From: Actinomycetota bacterium
GTDB lineage: Bacteria > Actinomycetota > Actinomycetes > Nanopelagicales > Nanopelagicaceae
DNA length: 7,108 nt
Assembly: GCA_009705075.1 (NCBI GenBank)
Contig: WLCY01000027.1
Coordinates: forward strand, 1 to 7,108
Direction: 5' to 3'
In this document: piece by piece, positions 1-6,257 of the stretch
How the letters are laid out: the number at the start of each line of letters is the position of its first letter
Position numbering within the stretch: position 1 is the first letter of the stretch
Program-made: the position numbers and the translations under genes
Notes under the pieces: model-generated
The model's input: only the letters and a program-made list of their open reading frames with translations
What the model was told of the DNA's origin: nothing
Databases searched by the model: none

Positions 1-1309
1 AAGCTAGTGAGCCTGCCAAGCCAACCGTAATCCATTCTGGGGGCAGAGTGAATGAAATAATTATTGAAGCGGCAACGCCAATCAAATTCATGATCGCATT
101 GCTTAAAACTTGTAACTTTACATTTTCAAAGGCATTTAGTCCGCGAAGTGCAATCAGATTTACACTCATGGGCGCCAAACCCAACGCTAGTGCGGAAAGG
201 GTATAGCCCAAATAATTTGAATCAGCGCTAGATATACCAAAGAACAGGACTTCAGTGATTAACGGACCAAAGAAGAGAAAAGCGATTGCGCTAGGCACTG
301 TTATTAACCCTACGATGCGCATCGCTTTAACAAGTTGGTCGTGAATTAGCTCCGGCTGTTTAGCATGTGCAAATCTCGAGAGCGTTGGCAAAAGAGCGGT
401 TACAACCGAAATCGTAATTATTGAATGCGGCAACATGTAAATTAAATAGGCATTACTAAATGGCGTAAAACCGACCCCAGTTTCAATTCCAGATTTGAGC
501 GATTCAACAGCAGCTCTAGTGGATAAATTAACTGTTACTAAATAACTAATCTGCGAAATTCCGGTGAACAAAAGGGTCCAAGTTGCCAGGTGAACGGATT
601 TACGTAATTCAGAATCTCGCCAATCAAAGCGCGGCCGTATTTTTATCTTCGTCCGTGAAATTATCGGAATTAAAATTAAAGCCTGAGCTACATAACCAGC
701 AGTACTTCCCAGTCCGATCAAAATTATTTCAGAATCAGGAATAGTTGTAACAGTTGGTTGGGTTGAATACTTTAAAAACCAACCAAAAACGGCAATCGCT
801 ATCAGGTTATTTAAAACCGGGGCCCACATCATTGGACCGAACTTTCCTTTGGCATTTGCAACCTGCGCTAGTAGAGCAAATAACCCCATAAAAAATATTT
901 GCGGTAAGCAGTACCTCATGAATGAGGTAGTCACCTCAAATTCAGGGCGACCAACGTAACTTGTCGCAAAAATTCGCACCAAAACCGGAGCAAGCAATAT
1001 TGAGATAACTACCAGGCCTCCGAGAAAAACCGAAGTAGCTGTTACAAGGCGAGAAATAAAAGCACTCCCACCATCTTCATCACTGGTGGATCTAACAATT
1101 TGAGGAACAAAAACCGCAGTCAGGGCGCCACCAATAATTGCGTTATAAAGAATATTTGGCATCGTGTTTGCAACATTGAATGTATCGCCCAACAAAGTTG
1201 TTCCAAGGACTGCAACTAAAAGTAGACCCCGTGCCAATCCGGTAATGCGAGAAAATATGGTTCCAACAGCCATCACGGTTGAAGATTTTACGAGCGACTT
1301 ATTGTTCAT
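1..1309 (-). CDS. murJ: Lipid II flippase MurJ (MviN), 3' end cut by window edge
   Basis: This encodes an integral membrane protein of the MOP/MVF superfamily that moves lipid-linked peptidoglycan precursor (lipid II) from the cytoplasmic to the outer face of the membrane. My translation from the ATG at 1309 runs 436 residues with no stop before the left edge. The N-terminus has the MurJ signature: FSRITGLARG (residues 19-28), then GDTFNVANTMPNIL (41-54) and GGALTAVFVPQ (60-70). Arg21 and Arg27 lie in the region of the essential cavity arginines of E. coli MurJ. Arg265 in NLSTRAA probably matches the TM7 arginine. Many hydrophobic segments follow, including the actinobacterial pattern FSNAYLIYMLPHS (284-296) and TALLPTLSR (304-312). 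Its ATG overlaps the upstream DUF6049 stop as ATGA, so it is probably translationally coupled. Plain MurJ is about 510-550 aa, so some 80-110 residues are missing if there is no extra domain. Mycobacterial MviN carries a long C-terminal pseudokinase extension, whose presence here cannot be judged. Confidence 0.96.
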   Translation of the reverse strand, partial: MNNKSLVKSSTVMAVGTIFSRITGLARGLLLVAVLGTTLLGDTFNVANTMPNILYNAIIGGALTAVFVPQIVRSTSDEDGGSAFISRLVTATSVFLGGLVVISILLAPVLVRIFATSYVGRPEFEVTTSFMRYCLPQIFFMGLFALLAQVANAKGKFGPMMWAPVLNNLIAIAVFGWFLKYSTQPTVTTIPDSEIILIGLGSTAGYVAQALILIPIISRTKIKIRPRFDWRDSELRKSVHLATWTLLFTGISQISYLVTVNLSTRAAVESLKSGIETGVGFTPFSNAYLIYMLPHSIITISVVTALLPTLSRFAHAKQPELIHDQLVKAMRIVGLITVPSAIAFLFFGPLITEVLFFGISSADSNYLGYTLSALALGLAPMSVNLIALRGLNAFENVKLQVLSNAIMNLIGVAASIIISFTLPPEWITVGLAGSLA

Positions 1310-2409
1310 ATTCGCTTCTTTCTAATTCTTCTGAAACTCTGGATTAGGGCAGATATGAATAGAACTGCCCCACCAACAGTTGTTACCCAAGTAGCTATCG
1401 GGCTAATCACTTTTAGTGTTACCGGATATGAAATTGTATTTCCCAGTGCTCTATTTTTATCTGACCTAATTGAAACCGAAAGATTGGTTTTTCCTGAAGT
1501 AACAACCTCAACAGGAATCATTACTTGAACTTTTGAATTGCCATTCACAACGATTTGAGGAACGGGTTCGATGAGAACTTTTCCATTTGAAGCCTCAACC
1601 CTAATTGAAAGTTTTGCTGAATTTGGAAAGTCATTAATTAAGGTAATCGGCAACTTCTGCTTAGTAGATGTTACGGTGAATCGACCGGGTGCGAGCCTAA
1701 TTTTATTCGATAGGCCTTGGGCGCTAGAAATTAAATCTAAACCCAGAAGCATGCGTTGATCATTCGATAAATCAGGATGAAGTATTGCGGCACTCTGCGC
1801 TTGGAATTTTTCTATTTCGTCGATCGCCATATATTCAGAGTTAATCTTCAAGACAATTTGAGATTTCTTAAATGCCTGCGTCGTTAAATAATCCATAGTA
1901 AACCGCGGGCTATTTGGATACTGCTCCATTTGAGAAACTTGGCGCCCCAGTTCGGCGGTTAATCTCTTCGCCCCTAGTTGCAGATAAAAACTCTTCTTAT
2001 TTGGTGCTAGTTTTGAAAGCCAATATTCAGATGGATTGCCGTACGGAAGGGCAGTAATTTTATCGCTTCGCGTAATTGCAGTTAGTTGATTAAGCCAACT
2101 CTCTGCAACTGAAGATCCAACTCCCTTCTCGCCATTTTCCAAGAGATATTCGGTGGTCATCGCTCTGACCTCTTCAATCACTTGAGGGTCAATAAACCAA
2201 ACCCGATTTCCGCGCGGTGGGCTGTAAACCAATCTCCCTAATCTTCCTTCATAAGAAAGTAGCGAAGCTAATTCATCGTCGGTGAAGATTCCATCAACCT
2301 GTCGATGCGATGGTTCGGTAAGTGTTATTTCAACGCTAGCCGCGCTTGCAGAGGGCGTCCCTAGAATTACAAAAATAGAGGCACAGAAAATAGCAATTAA
2401 TTTCCTCAT
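1306..2409 (-). CDS. DUF6049-family secreted, membrane-anchored protein (short form)
   Basis: This 367-aa envelope protein has no known biochemical function. The N-terminus is a signal peptide: MRK, a hydrophobic core (residues 4-17) and a likely signal peptidase site after ASA at residue 23. Residues about 60-150 carry a pattern I recognise from DUF6049: VWFIDPQVI (70-78), a tryptophan-containing helix near W105, and ALPYGNP (120-126). Residues about 240-335 look like an immunoglobulin-like beta sandwich (PITLINDFPNSAKLSIRV, 254-271). A C-terminal transmembrane segment (about 339-358) is followed by the basic tail RRIRKKRI, so most of the protein should face outside. Relatives such as Rv3909 are about 700-800 aa (from memory), so this copy is roughly half length. 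The N-terminal and middle portions are shortened, yet signal peptide and anchor are intact, so it reads as streamlined and not broken. Both ends overlap neighbours by 4 bp (NUDIX upstream, murJ downstream), suggesting a role tied to MurJ; that link is inference. Confidence 0.85.
   Translation of the reverse strand: MRKLIAIFCASIFVILGTPSASAASVEITLTEPSHRQVDGIFTDDELASLLSYEGRLGRLVYSPPRGNRVWFIDPQVIEEVRAMTTEYLLENGEKGVGSSVAESWLNQLTAITRSDKITALPYGNPSEYWLSKLAPNKKSFYLQLGAKRLTAELGRQVSQMEQYPNSPRFTMDYLTTQAFKKSQIVLKINSEYMAIDEIEKFQAQSAAILHPDLSNDQRMLLGLDLISSAQGLSNKIRLAPGRFTVTSTKQKLPITLINDFPNSAKLSIRVEASNGKVLIEPVPQIVVNGNSKVQVMIPVEVVTSGKTNLSVSIRSDKNRALGNTISYPVTLKVISPIATWVTTVGGAVLFISALIQSFRRIRKKRI
1315..1323 (-). 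promoter_or_regulatory. Weak purine-rich ribosome binding site of murJ
   Basis: Read on the minus strand this is AGAAAGAAG, 5 nt before the murJ ATG. It is purine-rich but a poor match to GGAGG. It lies inside the 3' end of the DUF6049 coding region, so translation of murJ probably depends largely on re-initiation at the ATGA overlap. Confidence 0.4.
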
Positions 2410-2987
2410 AATTTTAACTCTCCAGATTTTGCAATTAATTTTTTCTCATCTGGGTAAGCAAGGAGATCTACAATTTCAGTTAATGGGAACCAACCAACAT
2501 CATCAACTTCTGTGATTTGTGGCGCCAACTCCCCGCCTATTTCTTTAAATAAGTAATGGTGGACTGTTTTATGAATTCGGTTTCCGCCAGCCATAAACCA
2601 GAAATCAATTACTCCAAGCTCTCTAGCAATTTCACTTTTAATGCCAGTCTCTTCTTGAACCTCACGCACCGCGGCCTGTTCAGGAGTTTCTCCTTCTTCG
2701 ATATGACCTTTAGGGAGTGACCACAGCAAACGTTCGCGGCTTTGATCTTTCAAATCGCGACGACCAATTAACAGCCCTTTGGTACCTGTCATATCAATTA
2801 CCAAACCACCTGCGCTCACTTCATCAACTCGTTTTGCGTACACGCGTTTGACAGCAGGTTTTTTGGGAGCGCCCTTGTTCTGGGGGCTTGCAGAATTATT
2901 TAAATTTGGTGGGGTCGGGCCCTTGGGACGCCGTCTCCGACGTTTTTTCCGTTTAGCCTCGCCACCGCCACCAGGCGCCGTGGTCAT
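2406..2987 (-). CDS. NUDIX hydrolase (MutT4-like) with basic N-terminal tail
   Basis: This 193-aa cytosolic enzyme should hydrolyse a nucleoside diphosphate linked to another moiety, giving a nucleotide and phosphate or pyrophosphate. The Nudix box is complete at residues 94-116: G94, E100, then REVQEETGI (108-116), matching GX5EX7REUXEEXGU, so the metal-binding glutamates are present. The fold starts near VDEVSAGGLVID (54-65), and LLWSLPKGH (87-95) is typical of the actinobacterial family. The first 50 residues are low-complexity and strongly basic (KRKKRRRRRPKGP, 12-24), which is common in actinobacterial relatives at this locus and may bind nucleic acid or be disordered. It sits where mutT4 (Rv3908) lies in Mycobacterium, between pcnA and the DUF6049 gene. 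Substrate cannot be read from sequence: oxidised nucleotides, dinucleoside polyphosphates or capped RNA are all possible. It is the first gene of a three-gene operon and has no Shine-Dalgarno. The ATG at 2987 follows a -10-like TAACCT by 6 nt, so it may be leaderless. Confidence 0.93.
   Translation of the reverse strand: MTTAPGGGGEAKRKKRRRRRPKGPTPPNLNNSASPQNKGAPKKPAVKRVYAKRVDEVSAGGLVIDMTGTKGLLIGRRDLKDQSRERLLWSLPKGHIEEGETPEQAAVREVQEETGIKSEIARELGVIDFWFMAGGNRIHKTVHHYLFKEIGGELAPQITEVDDVGWFPLTEIVDLLAYPDEKKLIAKSGELKL
2418..2423 (-). promoter_or_regulatory. Shine-Dalgarno of the DUF6049 gene
   Basis: GGAGAG on the minus strand lies 8 nt before the ATG at 2409, at ideal spacing and inside the end of the NUDIX gene. 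It supports the ATGA-overlap start. It also shows that this genome uses Shine-Dalgarno sites for internal operon genes, in contrast to the leading genes here. Confidence 0.7.
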
Positions 2988-2993
2988 GGAGCA

Positions 2994-2999
2994 AGGTTA
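2994..2999 (-). promoter_or_regulatory. Putative -10 element of the NUDIX-DUF6049-murJ operon
   Basis: TAACCT on the minus strand lies 6 nt before the ATG at 2987, so transcription would begin at or next to the A of ATG, giving a leaderless mRNA. No Shine-Dalgarno is visible upstream. A TTGTCA lies 21 bp further upstream, too far for a normal -35. Predicted from motif and spacing only. Confidence 0.45.
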
Positions 3000-3005
3000 C
3001 TGCTC

Positions 3006-3011
3006 TAGCCT
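3006..3011 (+). promoter_or_regulatory. Putative -10 element of the CCA nucleotidyltransferase gene
   Basis: TAGCCT lies 8 nt before the GTG start at 3020 and would give a leader of about 0-2 nt. The octamer TAGCCTTA recurs exactly before the PBP start (6252-6259). No ribosome binding site precedes the GTG and no clear -35 is visible, since that region falls over the start of the NUDIX gene. Confidence 0.4.
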
Positions 3012-3019
3012 TAGATACT

Positions 3020-4483
3020 GTGACAACGAATCCGAATTTAGCGGGAGGCGATCCCAAAACTATCGCCGCCAACCTCGCTATTTCTGCCCTATCGGTGCGA
3101 CCGCTTGCTTCTGATCTCGCAGAAAAATTTGCAAAAGCCGGCTTCACTCTTGCTTTAGTTGGTGGACCTGTGCGCGACGCCATCTTAGGAAGGCTAGGCA
3201 ATGATTTAGATTTCACAACAAATGCAAAACCCGATGATACAAAATCAATCATCAAAAAAAGTGCAGATTCAATTTGGGAGACCGGCCGAGAATTCGGAAC
3301 AATTGCGGCTCAATTTGGCGATGTGACTGTTGAAATTACAACCTATCGCAGCGAAGTTTATGACCACGAAAGTCGAAACCCTGAAGTTAAATTCGGTGAA
3401 GCTATCGAAGGCGATTTATTGCGTCGAGATTTTACAGTTAATGCAATGGCCCTGGAATTAACCACTACCCCACCAACATTTATAGATAATTTTGACGGCG
3501 TCACAGATTTGCTAAAGAAAGTTTTAAGAACACCTGGCTCGCCAGAGGATTCATTCTCAGACGATCCACTTCGCATGATGCGTGCGGCAAGGTTCGCCGC
3601 TCAACTTGGATTTGAAGTTGACCCAAAAATTATTGAGGCAATAACCGCAATGGCATCGCGCATTGAAATTATTTCAGCCGAACGAATTAGAGATGAACTT
3701 ACTAAAATAATAATGTCTCCGAATCCAAGAATTGGATTAGCAATTTTAGTTGAGACTGGGCTTGCTGATTTCGTGATCCCAGAAATTCCTAAACTGAAAT
3801 TAGAAATAGATGAGCACCACCACCATAAAGATGTTTATGAACATACCCTCAAGGTATTAGAACAGGCGATTTCGTTAGAGGATCGCTTAGGGGGGCCAAA
3901 TTTAGTTATCCGCCTTGCTGCTCTTCTTCACGACGTTGGAAAACCTAAAACTAGGGAGTTAATACCAGGTGGTGGAGTTTCATTTCATCACCATGAAGTT
4001 GTTGGCGCGCGAATGGCCAAAGAACGCCTAAAGAAGTTGCGCTTCAGTAATGAAATTGTCGATGACGTTTCATCGCTGGTTTTTCTGCACCTTCGTTTTC
4101 ATGGGTATGGCACAGGAGAATGGACTGATTCAGCAGTTCGCAGATATATCAGAGATGCTGAGCATCAATTAATTCACCTTCATGTTTTAACAAGAGCGGA
4201 TTGCACCACTCGAAATCAGCGCAAGGCTGAAAGTCTCGCCAAAACCTATGACTCACTTGAAGAACGCATCGCTGAACTAATGGCGCAAGAAGAGCTAGAG
4301 AAGATTCGCCCAGATTTAGATGGCCTAGAAATCATGGCAATTCTTGGAATTTCACCATCACCAATTGTTGGTCGTGCCTATCAATATTTATTGGATCTGC
4401 GCATGGACCGCGGTCCACTTGGGGAAGAAGTTGCGAAAGCCGAACTTCTTAATTGGTGGAGTTTGAATAAGCCGAAAATTTAG
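3020..4483 (+). CDS. cca: CCA tRNA nucleotidyltransferase, class II, with HD domain (PcnA)
   Basis: This 487-aa enzyme adds or repairs the 3'-CCA of tRNAs using CTP and ATP. The nucleotidyltransferase head has VGGPVRDAILG (47-57) and the catalytic pair D62/D64 in NDLDF. RRDFTVNAM (135-143) follows, then DDPLRMMRAARF (181-192), where D182 and R185 match the nucleotide-templating Asp and Arg of the EDxxR motif. ERIRDEL is at 221-227. The HD phosphohydrolase-type domain has H275, LLHDVGKP (302-309), the histidine run at 323-325 and H357; the cluster EHHHHKDVYEH (265-275) is normal for actinobacterial members. Length matches the actinobacterial family (pcnA, Rv3907c). The start is a GTG with no Shine-Dalgarno. 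The only other early start in frame is the GTG at 3095, which would still keep the catalytic core, so the first 25 residues are uncertain. A strict poly(A) polymerase is possible but less likely for the single enzyme of this type. The gene diverges from the NUDIX gene, and its last 35 bp overlap the convergent permease gene. Confidence 0.96.
   Translation: MTTNPNLAGGDPKTIAANLAISALSVRPLASDLAEKFAKAGFTLALVGGPVRDAILGRLGNDLDFTTNAKPDDTKSIIKKSADSIWETGREFGTIAAQFGDVTVEITTYRSEVYDHESRNPEVKFGEAIEGDLLRRDFTVNAMALELTTTPPTFIDNFDGVTDLLKKVLRTPGSPEDSFSDDPLRMMRAARFAAQLGFEVDPKIIEAITAMASRIEIISAERIRDELTKIIMSPNPRIGLAILVETGLADFVIPEIPKLKLEIDEHHHHKDVYEHTLKVLEQAISLEDRLGGPNLVIRLAALLHDVGKPKTRELIPGGGVSFHHHEVVGARMAKERLKKLRFSNEIVDDVSSLVFLHLRFHGYGTGEWTDSAVRRYIRDAEHQLIHLHVLTRADCTTRNQRKAESLAKTYDSLEERIAELMAQEELEKIRPDLDGLEIMAILGISPSPIVGRAYQYLLDLRMDRGPLGEEVAKAELLNWWSLNKPKI
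4404..4417. repeat. 14-bp perfect palindrome inside the CCA enzyme gene
   Basis: TGGACCGCGGTCCA is fully self-complementary and GC-rich against an AT-rich background. It encodes part of LRMDRGPLG, a conserved C-terminal stretch of actinobacterial PcnA as I recall it, so coding constraint may explain it. It lies 8 bp before a second hairpin at 4425-4450. Confidence 0.6.
4425..4450. terminator. Hairpin in the convergent gene overlap, possible terminator of the permease transcript
   Basis: Arms AAGAAGTT (4425-4432) and AACTTCTT (4443-4450) pair perfectly over 8 bp. Inside them GC-GAAA-GC can form a small capped stem with a 2-nt bulge. The right arm overlaps the minus-strand permease stop (4451-4449), exactly where a terminator for that gene would sit. 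Neither side has a clear run of U (minus-strand downstream bases are CCCC then mixed), so it may instead be an mRNA 3'-end stabiliser. It lies within the coding end of the CCA enzyme gene. Confidence 0.4.
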
Positions 4484-5720
4484 AGTTGCGGAGCAGGGCA
4501 ATAGCAGAGATAGCAAAAACTCCAGCAATCATCCAGGGCAGCACGAGCGAAACGCCATTAGCTGGAAGTACCAAGGCAGCGATAATTGCACCAGTAACAA
4601 TCGCAGCATTTACTGCAACATCATAGAAAGCAAAAGTTCGACCTCGAAATTCATCAACTATTTTTGATTGGATAAGAGCGTCATTAGTAATCTTTAAACT
4701 CTGGCCAAAGCCGCCAACAAAAAACGCGGTTAATATCAACATAAACTCATTAGGGAATAGCCCGAATAAGACTAAGAAACCAATAGGGCCGGCCATGGAA
4801 ATGCGTATCCATTTATGACGACCAAATTTCTTAACGCCAATTGGTCCAGCGATTGCACCCAAACCAATTCCTATTCCAGCAATTGCAAGGGCGTAAGCAA
4901 AACCACGTAGACCGGCGTCTGGATCATTTGTTGCATTAAAGGTGTTGCGTTCCAATAGAAGTGCCATCAATGTCAGCGCCGTAATTCCCCCCCGCTGAAT
5001 TCCAATTGCAAAAATTCCACGGATAGCATCGCCGTGAACTTTTAAGATTTGGAATCCTTGGAGCATTTCACCGAACCCTTTAATCTCTTGCGAGACTTCG
5101 TGTGGAAGTGGACCGATTTCTGCTTTTCCAAACCTGGATGCAAATATTGCCGCAAGTAAATAGCCTGACGCACTTATCAAGATGAGCAAACTGTCGATGT
5201 TATCGCCCGTTCCCGCGGCGTTGAGAATATTTTTAAGTCCAATACCAAGCCCGCCGCCGATTACGACAAAAATCGTTCCGCCCGTTACAGCTAAAGCATT
5301 TGCAGAAACTAAATCCCGCTTACTTATAAGAAGTGGTAATCCTGCTGAAAGTCCGGCAAGTATCAATCTATTTACACCAAACGCAATTAATACAAAAAGC
5401 GTTAAGAGCAAGCCGGTAGAACCTCGATATATTAAAATTGCGACAATTAACAAGTCGGTCGCACGAATTAGATTTGCTATTTGGATAACTCGCTTGCGAC
5501 TAAATCGATCAAGAAAGATGCCGGCATAAGGGCCCACTAATGAATAAGGTAAAAGAACTACGGCAAATGCAAGCGCAGCTTTAACAGCATCTGGCTGACG
5601 TTCTGGTGAGAAGAGAATAAAAGAGGCCATAGCCGATTGAAATGCACCATCGGTGAGTTGCCCCATCCATCTGACCCGAAGCAATTTAGGGAGAGAGCCG
5701 AACCCGTCAATTAGCATCAT
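4449..5720 (-). CDS. Major facilitator superfamily permease, substrate unknown
   Basis: This encodes a polytopic inner-membrane transporter with about 12 hydrophobic segments in two halves, of 423 aa from the start chosen here. The loop between the second and third segments carries FLDRFSRKRV (69-78), a form of MFS motif A (GxxxDRxGRR). LRVRWMGQLTDGAFQSA near the N-terminus and LLLPYSLVGPYAGI before the motif A loop resemble permeases found near pcnA in other actinobacteria. The family is often labelled a drug or macrolide exporter, but nothing here reveals the substrate. Start choice: in-frame ATGs occur at 5786, 5762, 5720 and 5717. I prefer 5720, because homology seems to begin near SLPKLLRVRW, the extra residues look hydrophilic and unconserved, and a -10-like TACGCT lies 7 nt upstream. 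The 5786 start would overlap DUF5318 head-to-head by 23 bp, and 5762 would leave one base between the genes. The 3' end overlaps the CCA enzyme gene antisense by 35 bp. Confidence 0.9.
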   Translation of the reverse strand: MMLIDGFGSLPKLLRVRWMGQLTDGAFQSAMASFILFSPERQPDAVKAALAFAVVLLPYSLVGPYAGIFLDRFSRKRVIQIANLIRATDLLIVAILIYRGSTGLLLTLFVLIAFGVNRLILAGLSAGLPLLISKRDLVSANALAVTGGTIFVVIGGGLGIGLKNILNAAGTGDNIDSLLILISASGYLLAAIFASRFGKAEIGPLPHEVSQEIKGFGEMLQGFQILKVHGDAIRGIFAIGIQRGGITALTLMALLLERNTFNATNDPDAGLRGFAYALAIAGIGIGLGAIAGPIGVKKFGRHKWIRISMAGPIGFLVLFGLFPNEFMLILTAFFVGGFGQSLKITNDALIQSKIVDEFRGRTFAFYDVAVNAAIVTGAIIAALVLPANGVSLVLPWMIAGVFAISAIALLRNSKFSAYSNSTN

Positions 5721-5727
5721 GCAGTAA

Positions 5728-5733
5728 AGCGTA
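5728..5733 (-). promoter_or_regulatory. Putative -10 element of the MFS permease
   Basis: TACGCT on the minus strand lies 7 nt before the ATG at 5720, fitting a leaderless transcript and supporting that start over the upstream ATGs. No -35 is recognisable. If a longer protein start is the real one, this match is chance within coding sequence. Confidence 0.3.
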
Positions 5734-5749
5734 TTAGCGAAAGAAGGAT

Positions 5750-5755
5750 TATTCT
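5750..5755 (+). promoter_or_regulatory. Putative -10 element of the DUF5318 gene
   Basis: TATTCT lies 8 nt before the ATG at 5764, again at leaderless spacing. A purine-rich AAGAAGGA (5741-5748) is present, but it is about 15 nt from the ATG and too far for normal ribosome binding. The stretch 5741-5756 is itself a weak inverted repeat (AAGAA...TTCTT). Confidence 0.4.
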
Positions 5756-5763
5756 TAACCATT

Positions 5764-5786
5764 ATGTGGTCGCGCCGAGATAACAT
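5764..5786. repeat. 23-bp imperfect palindrome at the permease/DUF5318 junction
   Basis: The outer arms ATGT (5764-5767) and ACAT (5783-5786) are perfect, and 16 of the 22 non-central positions match on folding. It spans the first codons of DUF5318 and creates the minus-strand ATG at 5786, so both strands read M-x-S-R-R-D. It could be an operator between divergent promoters or a coding accident. Confidence 0.5.
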
Positions 5787-6234
5787 CGATTATTCACTTG
5801 ATCGTCGTGCAACTTTGCTTGCACTCTTTAGGGGCGCGGCATCTGCCATGGATGCCTGCGATGCCGACCCATACTTAAAGCGGGCGGCAAAACACCATGG
5901 CGAATCCACAACAAGGTCTTGTCCGGTCTGTAAGAAGTTTGAACTTCGAGAGTTACGTTATGCCTTTGGTGATCAACTAGGCCAATACTCTGGCCGCATT
6001 AAGTCACTTGTTGAATTAGAAGAGATGCAGAACGAATTTGGCGAATTTCGCGTTTATACCGTCGAAGTTTGCTTAGAGTGCGGATGGAATCATTTGATTT
6101 ATTCATTCTTATTGGGTGATGGGCAATCACGCAAAGCCCCGCGCAAGGTTCATACGCTGGAGGATGACGATTGGAAGCCGGCCAAAGAATTAAAAAGCTG
6201 GCACCTTCATGAGAAATCCCTTAGAGGCCGTTAA
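5764..6234 (+). CDS. DUF5318 family protein with a zinc-ribbon-like Cys pattern
   Basis: This 156-aa protein is soluble, with no signal peptide or membrane segment. It matches the actinobacterial DUF5318 family as I recall it: NIDYSLDRRATLLA (7-20), then ACDADPYLKRAAKHHGE (31-47), RSCPVCKK (51-58) and VYTVEVCLECGWNHLIYSFLLG (97-118). The two CxxC pairs (C53/C56 and C103/C106) are well placed to hold one zinc ion, giving a rubredoxin- or zinc-ribbon-like knuckle; metal binding is inferred. The C-terminal 35 residues are charged and probably flexible. Function is unknown. The gene lies beside a penicillin-binding protein gene here and in Mycobacterium (Rv0049 next to ponA1), which hints at a cell-envelope or growth role, without proof. 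The ATG at 5764 fits the family N-terminus; there is no Shine-Dalgarno at normal distance. It is divergent from the permease and 29 bp upstream of the PBP gene. Confidence 0.9.
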   Translation: MWSRRDNIDYSLDRRATLLALFRGAASAMDACDADPYLKRAAKHHGESTTRSCPVCKKFELRELRYAFGDQLGQYSGRIKSLVELEEMQNEFGEFRVYTVEVCLECGWNHLIYSFLLGDGQSRKAPRKVHTLEDDDWKPAKELKSWHLHEKSLRGR

Positions 6235-6251
6235 TTCAAGGAAGCAGAAGG

Positions 6252-6257
6252 TAGCCT
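6252..6257 (+). promoter_or_regulatory. Putative -10 element of the penicillin-binding protein gene
   Basis: TAGCCT lies 6 nt before the ATG at 6264, so transcription could start at the A of the ATG. The octamer TAGCCTTA is the same as before the CCA enzyme gene. An alternative reading is co-transcription with DUF5318 and use of AGAAGG (6246-6251) as a ribosome binding site, though its 12-nt spacing is long. The bases AAGG-TAG-CCTT here also form a tiny hairpin. Confidence 0.45.

Noticed and set aside
1571..1759. 62-codon plus-strand open frame
   Set aside because: Antisense to the DUF6049 gene, with no recognisable protein features or ribosome binding site; a shadow frame.
2282..2515. 77-codon plus-strand open frame across the DUF6049/NUDIX junction
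   Set aside because: Antisense to two well-supported coding regions; composition does not look protein-like.
2915..2955. GC-rich, repeat-like run near the NUDIX start
   Set aside because: It encodes the basic Lys/Arg tail on the minus strand; no true tandem repeat unit or stable symmetric hairpin.
3043..3048. GGGAGG resembling a Shine-Dalgarno inside the CCA enzyme gene
   Set aside because: No in-frame start codon follows at 5-12 nt; it simply encodes part of AGGD.
2779..3114. 111-codon plus-strand open frame over the NUDIX N-terminus
   Set aside because: Its apparent length comes from the Arg/Pro-rich NUDIX N-terminus read backwards, and it overlaps the CCA enzyme start in another frame.
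2953..3255. 100-codon minus-strand open frame antisense to the CCA enzyme start
   Set aside because: Overlaps the catalytic N-terminal region of a certain gene; no homology recognised.
3358..3576. 72-codon minus-strand open frame inside the CCA enzyme gene
   Set aside because: Lies fully within conserved coding sequence of the opposite strand; a shadow.
3812..3846. Histidine run in the CCA enzyme
   Set aside because: The HHHHK stretch precedes the HD domain helix and is common in actinobacterial PcnA proteins, so it is not a tag or an expansion.
5182..5529. 115-codon plus-strand open frame inside the permease gene
   Set aside because: Antisense to membrane segments; the Pro/Ser/Lys-rich product is typical of reversed hydrophobic coding sequence.
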